Of a stretch of DNA of 64,000 nt, positions 62,160 through 64,000 are shown piece after piece. The translations under genes were made by a program, and so were the position numbers. Each line of letters starts with the position of its first letter. Position 1 is the stretch's first letter. The notes beneath the pieces are model-generated. The model was not told the DNA's origin, did no database searches, and worked only from the letters and a program-made list of their open reading frames with translations. Source of the stretch: Clostridium intestinale DSM 6191 (GTDB taxonomy: Bacteria > Bacillota > Clostridia > Clostridiales > Clostridiaceae); the NCBI RefSeq assembly GCF_900130055.1, contig NZ_FQXU01000008.1, positions 1 to 64,000 of the forward strand. Direction: 5' to 3'.

Positions 62160-63248
62160 ATGGATGAAAAGTTTATGAAAAGAGCACTAGAGTTAGCTAA
62201 GAAAGGAGAAGGAAAGGTAAATCCTAATCCACTAGTTGGGGCATTAATAGTAAAGAATAACAAAATAATTGGAGAAGGATACCATGAGGTTTATGGTGGA
62301 AATCACGCTGAGATAAATGCTATAAAAAATTCTAAGGAATCCTTAGGAGGAGCTACTATCTATGTCACCTTGGAGCCTTGTCACCACTATGGTAAAACAC
62401 CGCCTTGTGTTGATTCCATTATAAAACATGGATTTTCTAAAGTTGTTATAGGTCAAATAGATCCTAATCCATTAGTTGCAGGAAAAAGTATAGAAAAGCT
62501 TAAGAAAGCTGGAATAGAAGTCAAGGTTGGGGTTTTAGAAGAGGACTGTATAAAACTTAATGAGGTGTTTAATAAATACATTTTAAGTAATGAGCCTTAC
62601 GTGCTACTTAAAGCAGCTATGAGTTTAGATGGAAAGATAGCCACAACTTCTGGGGAATCTATGTGGATAACTGGAGAAATTGCAAGAGAAAATGTGCATA
62701 AACTTAGAAATAAATATTCAGCCATTATGGTTGGAGTTAATACAATTATTAGAGATAATCCTGCACTAACATGTAGAGTGCCTAATGGTAGAAATCCAAT
62801 AAGAATAATAGTTGATAGTAAGCTTAGAATTCCACTAGACAGTAGGGTTTTAGATATTAGTAATGAATCCAGATGTTTGATAGCAACTACAGAAAAAGCT
62901 TCAAAAGATAAGATAAAACAATTAAAAGATAGAGGAGTAGAGGTATTAGTATTACAGGATAAAGATGAGCGAGTTGATATAAGGAAACTTATAGAAGAGC
63001 TTGGAAAATTAAAAATAGATGGTGTTTTATTGGAGGGGGGAGGAACCTTAAACTTTTCTTTTCTAGAAGCAGGATTAGTAGACAAGGTAGAGTTTTATAT
63101 AGCTCCTAAAATAATAGGTGGAGATAAGGCTAAAACACCAGTTGAAGGGGTTGGAATTGGAGCCTTAAGTGAAGCTTTTAATATTAAGAACATATCAACA
63201 AAGTTTTTAGGAGAAGATTTATTGATTGAGGGATATTTAAGGGGGTGA
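62160..63248 (+). CDS. ribD: Bifunctional riboflavin deaminase/reductase
   Basis: A 362-residue enzyme for steps two and three of riboflavin synthesis. The N-terminal zinc deaminase has NHAEINAIKNS and TLEPCHHYGKTPPC; the C-terminal reductase has ALTCRVPNGRNPIRIIVDS and VLLEGGGTLNFSFL. GGAGG precedes the ATG. First gene after the FMN riboswitch. Confidence 0.97.
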   Translation: MDEKFMKRALELAKKGEGKVNPNPLVGALIVKNNKIIGEGYHEVYGGNHAEINAIKNSKESLGGATIYVTLEPCHHYGKTPPCVDSIIKHGFSKVVIGQIDPNPLVAGKSIEKLKKAGIEVKVGVLEEDCIKLNEVFNKYILSNEPYVLLKAAMSLDGKIATTSGESMWITGEIARENVHKLRNKYSAIMVGVNTIIRDNPALTCRVPNGRNPIRIIVDSKLRIPLDSRVLDISNESRCLIATTEKASKDKIKQLKDRGVEVLVLQDKDERVDIRKLIEELGKLKIDGVLLEGGGTLNFSFLEAGLVDKVEFYIAPKIIGGDKAKTPVEGVGIGALSEAFNIKNISTKFLGEDLLIEGYLRG

Positions 63249-63252
63249 AGGT

Positions 63253-63900
63253 ATGTTTACAGGAATAGTTGAAGAAATAGGAACTGTTGTAGATTTTGAA
63301 GCCTCACAGAATGTTTTGAGAATAAGAGTACAAGCTTCGAAAGTCCTTGAGGAAACTTATTTAGGAGATAGTATTAGTACTAATGGGGTTTGCCTCACTG
63401 TTACAGATATAGGGAAAAATTATTTTTATGCAGATGTTATGGGTGAAACTGTTAGAAGAAGTAACTTAGGAACTCTTAAAAAAGGAGATAAAGTTAATCT
63501 TGAAAGAGCCATGACTGCAAATAGCAGGTTTGGAGGACACATAGTAAGTGGGCATATAGATGGAAAAGGAAAGATAACATCCTATGAGAAAGAAGGAAAT
63601 GCTGTTTGGATCACCATAGATACTGATAGAGAAATCTTGAAATATGTTGTTGAGAAAGGTTCGATAGCAATAGATGGAATAAGTTTAACGGTAGCATATG
63701 TTGATGATAGGAAGTTTAAGGTATCTATAATACCTCATACAAGTGAGGGAACTACTTTACTTAAAAAGAAAATAGGTGAAGAAGTAAATCTTGAGTGTGA
63801 TGTTATAGGAAAGTATGTAGAAAAATTACTTGGATTTAATAAAAAGAATGATGAAAAGAAGTCTATAACCATGGATTTTCTAATAAATAACGGATTCTAA
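63253..63900 (+). CDS. ribE: Riboflavin synthase alpha chain
   Basis: A 215-residue enzyme that converts two lumazines into riboflavin. The two lumazine-binding repeats start at MFTGIVEEIGTVVDFE and GGHIVSGHIDGKGKI; NGVCLTV and DGISLTVAYV are the paired conserved loops. It starts 4 bases after ribD and has a GGGGGTGAAGG ribosome site. Confidence 0.97.
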   Translation: MFTGIVEEIGTVVDFEASQNVLRIRVQASKVLEETYLGDSISTNGVCLTVTDIGKNYFYADVMGETVRRSNLGTLKKGDKVNLERAMTANSRFGGHIVSGHIDGKGKITSYEKEGNAVWITIDTDREILKYVVEKGSIAIDGISLTVAYVDDRKFKVSIIPHTSEGTTLLKKKIGEEVNLECDVIGKYVEKLLGFNKKNDEKKSITMDFLINNGF

Positions 63901-63913
63901 GGGAGGGTTAGAT

Positions 63914-64000
63914 ATGTACAAATTTAATACTATTGAGGAAGCAATACAGGATATTAAAGATGGCAAGATAATAATAGTTGTTGATGATGAAGATAGGGAA
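63914..64000 (+). CDS. ribBA: GTP cyclohydrolase II / DHBP synthase, 5' end only
   Basis: The first 29 residues are visible (MYKFNTIEEAIQDIKDGKII and IVVDDEDRE), the N-terminus of 3,4-dihydroxy-2-butanone 4-phosphate synthase with its acidic DDEDRE loop. In rib operons of this order the gene is the RibBA fusion; whether the fusion holds here is beyond the window. GGGAGG lies upstream. Confidence 0.9.
   Translation, partial: MYKFNTIEEAIQDIKDGKIIIVVDDEDRE

Overview
The window is AT-rich DNA from a low-GC anaerobic Firmicute, most likely a Clostridium (sensu stricto). The evidence is the asrABC sulfite reductase, an A-type flavodiiron protein, a T-box leader on ilvBN, an FMN riboswitch on the rib operon, LicT-type antitermination, strong GGAGG ribosome sites and frequent TTG/GTG starts. 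The species cannot be fixed from the sequence. No tRNA, rRNA or CRISPR array was seen.

Layout. 1-3.0 kb: end of a lactose/cellobiose PTS EIIC gene, a ROK sugar kinase and a convergent GH1 glycosidase. 3.1-6.3 kb: tandem-GNAT protein, flavodiiron protein FprA and an SDR dehydrogenase. 6.3-14.1 kb: a repeat-rich spacer, a chemoreceptor, a small membrane protein, a MerR/zinc-ribbon/methyltransferase fusion with an MFS exporter, a cysteine-less HMA protein and an orphan histidine kinase. 14.2-18.1 kb: ilvBN under a T-box, a VOC protein and a lipoprotein ApbE. 18.3-20.4 kb: a group II intron inserted in a hairpin repeat. 20.5-31.1 kb: an orphan S4, a TPR protein, a BMP/ABC nucleoside transporter, a KimA-like permease and an EAL-CBS-GGDEF protein. 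31.2-36.5 kb: FNT channel, Crp-family regulator, second FNT channel and asrABC. 36.5-41.2 kb: a self-contained beta-glucoside PTS operon with two LicT switches, bounded by near-identical 33-bp direct repeats. 41.6-48.8 kb: hemA, siroheme dehydrogenase, hemC, cobA/hemD, hemB, hemL and cbiK. 48.8-59.6 kb: M20 amidohydrolase, two secreted wall/amidase enzymes, OxlT-like MFS, bacterial PH-domain pair, PadR pair, old-yellow-enzyme homologue, lactonase and a Cys-rich Fnr-type regulator. 60.0-64.0 kb: repeats, the di-iron repair protein RIC, a DUF438 hemerythrin and the riboflavin operon, which runs off the end.

How the parts fit. The tetrapyrrole cluster can supply siroheme to AsrC, and the two blocks are separated only by the repeat-bounded bgl operon. 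Three promoters (fprA, FNT2-asrABC, ric) each carry a Crp/Fnr-type box exactly 29.5 bp upstream of the first base of a recognisable -10 hexamer. That is the class II activator position, and it suggests one regulon for O2/NO defence and sulfite reduction under a Crp/Fnr protein, two of which are encoded here.

The most unusual structure is a family of about seven or eight short interspersed hairpin repeats. Stem sequences differ between copies, but base pairing is kept, and the loop (GAGAAG-like) and flanks are conserved. One copy is split by the group II intron, and joining the inferred exons restores the repeat exactly. Some copies are followed by arrays of the 8-mer TTGCGCAA.
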